Assembly: GCA_963573305.1 (NCBI GenBank)
Contig: OY754338.1
Location: 18,784,192 to 18,848,191, forward strand
Direction: 5' to 3'
DNA from: Pyrrhosoma nymphula
Taxonomy: Eukaryota > Arthropoda > Insecta > Odonata > Coenagrionidae
Length of the DNA: 64,000 bases
Both the position numbers and the translations under genes were made by a program. Shown piece after piece: positions 60,301-64,000 of this stretch (positions are counted from its first letter, which is position 1; each line of letters starts with the position of its first letter). Under the pieces are notes generated by a model. The model had not been told where the DNA came from. It saw nothing but the letters and a program-made list of their open reading frames with translations, and ran no database searches.

Positions 60301-63300
60301 TGGCTGGCAGAACGGGATGGGCGTGTGAGGGACGGGCGAAGAGAAGGGTTTCGTCGTTCGCGAAAGTTCCCGTGCTGGTGAGAAAACGAAGGCGCCATTT
60401 GAGTAAGTGCCCCTTGTGCACTATACCACTTCCACCGTGTGTGAGTAAAACCAAGCTTACTGGATGAATTTTTAATGAAAGACATACAACGAGTACACAA
60501 CAGAAGTCGTTATTAAATTATGAAAATCTTATATCGAAATATTCTCCATGAATATTTCAAAAAACCATCTGCAAATTTTTCACTAAAAAAAATTTGTTCC
60601 TCCGCTTATTATTGTCCACGCGTATTCATGAGCATTATTAAACTCTGGGGCGACACACATGCAACGGTTCTGTATTTGGTACATGAAACTTAATTTTCCG
60701 AGTTTCGAGGTACCTATGAATGACTTCCAGGAATGAGGAAGTTTCCAGGAATGTGGCAGCATACAGCTTTCGTCTAAGTAATATAATAAATTTTTTTCGT
60801 TACTTGCACTGGCCCTTAAAAATATTCACTTAAAATTAAGGTTTGTATCAGACAATGAACCTACTGCGTCCACTCCGACTATTAAATTTTACGTAATTCA
60901 CAAACCAGGAAAAATTTACCAAGATAAAAGAAGCATAGGCCAAACTTGGAGAAACAGCCCCATTTAATTAAAATTTCACAAAAAGATAAACGAAAAATCA
61001 TGAACTCTATACAAATTGCCATTAATTTCCAATCATATATGATCGGGTGTACCGGGTAAGAACGTTTTAAGATTTCTTTTTTTTGGAAGAGCTCGGTTTA
61101 CTAGCTTCCATAACATGGGATCATAGCAATATTACTCGCGCCTATACACAAAATTATGATAATTTAGCTATGTATCCACATTTTGCTCATGCATCTCCAT
61201 TTTTGCTATCACAGATATTAGATTTGCAGCTTTTAAACTCAATTTTATTTAAAAATAATATATTGTCCTAATAGGCTATTTTATTAGTTAAAAATCTTTA
61301 ATGCTTTGATAGGTATCGTATATTTCCAGTTATACCGTAAAGAACGGAGGTATATAAAACCTTCAGTCATCACAGAGTAAGTAGCTTGAGCGAGATACAT
61401 TTCCGGATGCAATGAAACCACAAAGTCTCGCTTAACTACTCAGCGTAAAACGATGCCAAGCTGTCAGTCTTGAAAAGCTTGATGCTCAGGCAAAAATGTA
61501 GTTTAAATACTTAAAAAAAAAGATACGAGCAAAAATATCAACATTACTCTCTCTTAGACATTTCCCCGGGCACTGAACCACGGCCTTTAAAATCAAGTTA
61601 TATTTTCCTGCGAAATGGAATGAAACAAAGGTTAAGAGGAGGAAAGGGGGAGAGTGTAGGAATGAGCCAGGGGTTCCAAATGAATCCACCATGTGGTATC
61701 AAGGGCCTAATCGTTTGAAGATGGTAATTTATCATCCCCACAAATCAAAGAGCTAGGAATAATTCAATAGTTATATGAATTATAATAGATAAAAGTGATT
61801 AAACAAGGGATGTGACGAACTTCATCATGACTTAAAGAAAAAATGCAACCCTTTTTGGGCCTATTTCCAACTGACCACCACAAAATGAGGCATCTAAGTA
61901 GGCATCATTTCGGGCTCTCTATTAATTGCTAAGTGCTTCATTGAATCAAATTACTGATTTATTTAGTGATGTCCATCTGTTTGTTACCAGGTAAAAGTTA
62001 TAGGGCCATGTCAGTTATAATAACCTCTGTTAAGCGCATCTAAGGACCAATAAACAATAAGAAAAACGGAAAAAATAAACTCTCGGCCATTATAAAGTTA
62101 TGGCCAAGCTTCAAAGAGACAGGGCGACATTCAGAGCATGTGGAAAAGTTTGCATATCTTCGTATTTTCTTACGGTTCATTGCTGAGCGGTGAACACTTA
62201 AGAAATGCGATAGTATTGGTATGAGAGTGGTTTTAAAATGACAGGAAATGGTCGGAAAAGGCACTGAGTAGCAAAATATAGAAATATAGTCTGATTAACT
62301 GCCGTGCTTGCACAAACTAAGAAAGAGAGAAAACGTAGGTGCATTTTTTGTAAAGTTATGGATAAAATTATGCGAGTGGATAAAAAAACTTCGGACATTG
62401 TGTTACATAATTCATGAAAGTGAAAAGAGGAAGTGAAAAATATGGTTTAGCAGGCAGGTGGGTAGAGGGCACCTAAATAAAAATGCAATGGGATCAAAGG
62501 AAATGATTAAAGGCACAATGCTGGCTGCTTGGGTATAGGAATGAAAATAAAATACAGTTTAGAGGCAATAAAAATGTGTAAAAAATATGTAGAATAAGGC
62601 ATTTAAATATTTAGGAAATACATTTAACTGGAGCAAAGACAAAACATTTTATTATTTTTAATCGTTTATACTGAAGTAAAAAGAGATATAGATTAAAAAG
62701 AATTGACTCCAATAAAAATCAATATTAGTAATTAAATGTGTGACAATTTGACCAGAAAGATACAGTTTCTTCTATCGGTTCCATCCAATCCCTTAAAGTA
62801 ATATAACTTAAAGTGGGGAATTGCTTAGAAGCCATTGTTCTAAGATTTTATTATGAAGCCTCATTGCATCATAACTACAGCAGGCATAAAGAAATATATT
62901 TAATGTGTCCGTCATCGCAATAAATAATGATTATTGAGATCATAAACAGGAGATAATGGATATAAGTTGTTTAAAGCGCAGATTAAACACGTTCTTCCGC
63001 GCATATTACGGGATCAGAATAACTTTGACCATCCTAGAGAATGTTTGCTTGACCTGCAGTTAGTAGAAACTTCTCTAAGGCTTTTAGCATCAAACTGAGT
63101 GACACTGAAATTATTTATCGCAAGATAGGTTTAATTTTCAATATCTAAGAGTGTTTACACCTGTGACCAACAGCGGAATTTTAGATTTACTTCCAAAAGC
63201 GTCCCCATCTATTCATGGCATACAATTAAGTACTGCTTAAATGGAAATTATATTCCAGGATCACACATAAGAGGTGCCTAGCATGATTATCTATTGAGGT

Positions 63301-63740
63301 ATATTGTGATGTGAAGTCATATGATTCAGTTTCGAAACACATGAACATATTCAAACCTATTTAAAACATCAAATTACCCTCGAATATGTTTTCCAGGGGT
63401 ATCGATAATGCCCGCGGACAACATTGGAGAATGTTGAGATGACGTCAAAACACATGCTCCAGTATGTCCTACCAATAGATAGGGAATATTTTTAATTCAA
63501 AGAAGTTGACCAATTTAGACTACATTTCACTATTTTATCCCACTCAAATGTAAATTCAATTAGAAATCGACAGAATAATCTGGGCGAATCATGATATTAT
63601 CCACAGTTAGCGAAGGTGATATAGGTAATAATAATAGCTTCTCGGCTGCTAAAATAATTGGATAGAAGTGGCTGCCAATGGAATGGGAAAATCAGCTCAA
63701 GTTATCCATACTGCACGCTTCGCAATACTTCCCCACGCTA
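60301..63740. other. Non-coding, AT-rich
   Basis: About 3.4 kb without a recognisable gene, RNA or transposon. Confidence 0.5.
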
Positions 63741-63779
63741 GGTTTTTAGATTCAAAAGGAGAACGCGGCTTTAAATAAG

Positions 63780-63970
63780 TCCTTTCACTCATTACGATGA
63801 TGAAGCGGGGACAGAAGACATTTTGCAGGGCGAGATAGGAGACAAGAGTAAGAATAGGGACAAGAGATACAGGCGCGGGAGGCAAGAGACGAAGAGAATG
63901 TAAGTTCAAGAGAGAAGAGAGTAAGAGAGTGGTGGAGGGAGGGGGTGGGATGGGGAGGGTTTAAGAGGAA
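63780..63970 (+). repeat. Purine-rich island at window end
   Basis: GA-rich then G-rich on + (GGAGGGAGGGGGTGGGATGGGGAGGG near 63933-63958). It has four or more G runs close together, so a quadruplex is possible. It continues toward the window edge. Confidence 0.65.
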
Positions 63971-64000
63971 GCGGTGAATTATGAAGTCCCGCGGAAGAAA

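Noticed and set aside
1..64000. CRISPR array, prokaryotic operons, phage or plasmid genes
   Set aside because: No regularly spaced repeats, no ribosome binding sites with tandem long ORFs; base composition and elements are those of an animal nuclear genome.
1..64000. LTR retrotransposon or endogenous virus genes
   Set aside because: No gag/protease/integrase motifs, no paired LTRs and no primer-binding site noticed; all RT hits have LINE-type motifs.

Overview
This is AT-rich eukaryotic nuclear DNA packed with decayed transposable elements. The mix is RTE-type and Jockey/CR1-type LINEs, a Helitron, tRNA-derived and 5S-rRNA-derived SINEs, and Penelope-like fold-back repeats. Together these suggest an arthropod, most likely an insect; an odonate is only a weak guess. 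I see no bacterial operons, no CRISPR array, and no host protein-coding gene I can name. All recognisable coding sequence belongs to mobile elements, and none of it is intact.

Layout. 1-9 kb: an RTE LINE relic (3.1-4.0 kb, +), copy A of a dispersed repeat here called R1 (6.7-7.1 kb), two G-rich islands and a SINE. 9-12 kb: an RT scrap, and two copies of a second repeat (R2), the second split by a large fold-back element. 12-15.4 kb: two unexplained open regions. 15.9-17.7 kb: a 5'-truncated Jockey/CR1-type LINE (-), the best preserved reverse transcriptase here. 18.9-19.3 kb: R1 copy B, inverted relative to copy A. 19.4-20.0 kb: a CpG-rich block with a TATA box, the only promoter-like stretch. 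20.2-20.7 kb: two SINEs. 23.9-27.1 kb: a long decayed RTE LINE (-) with a tRNA-like unit at its 5' side. 27.85-29.0 kb: a second RTE LINE cut at a (TA)n tract, next to a hammerhead-like repeat. 32.1-36.65 kb: a Jockey-type LINE whose 3' part appears to be interrupted by a 3.03 kb Helitron that keeps a recognisable 5' end, 3' hairpin and A|T insertion site. 37-48 kb: LINE 3'-end scraps and several G-rich islands. 47.9-48.3 kb: two adjacent fold-backs. 50.9-51.1 kb: a 5S-derived SINE with a 13-bp near-perfect target-site duplication. 53.9-54.7 kb: a LINE relic with an internal 119-bp tandem duplication. 58-59.4 kb: two more LINE 3' ends. 59.8-60.3 kb: a G-rich island with a run of 20 G.

The elements do not work together as a system. 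They are independent, partly nested insertions. The points most worth following are the Helitron, the 5S SINE, the hammerhead-like fold-backs, the unclassified R1 repeat, and the G-rich islands, which nearly all lie on the + strand. All family assignments come from reading motifs by eye; no database search was possible.
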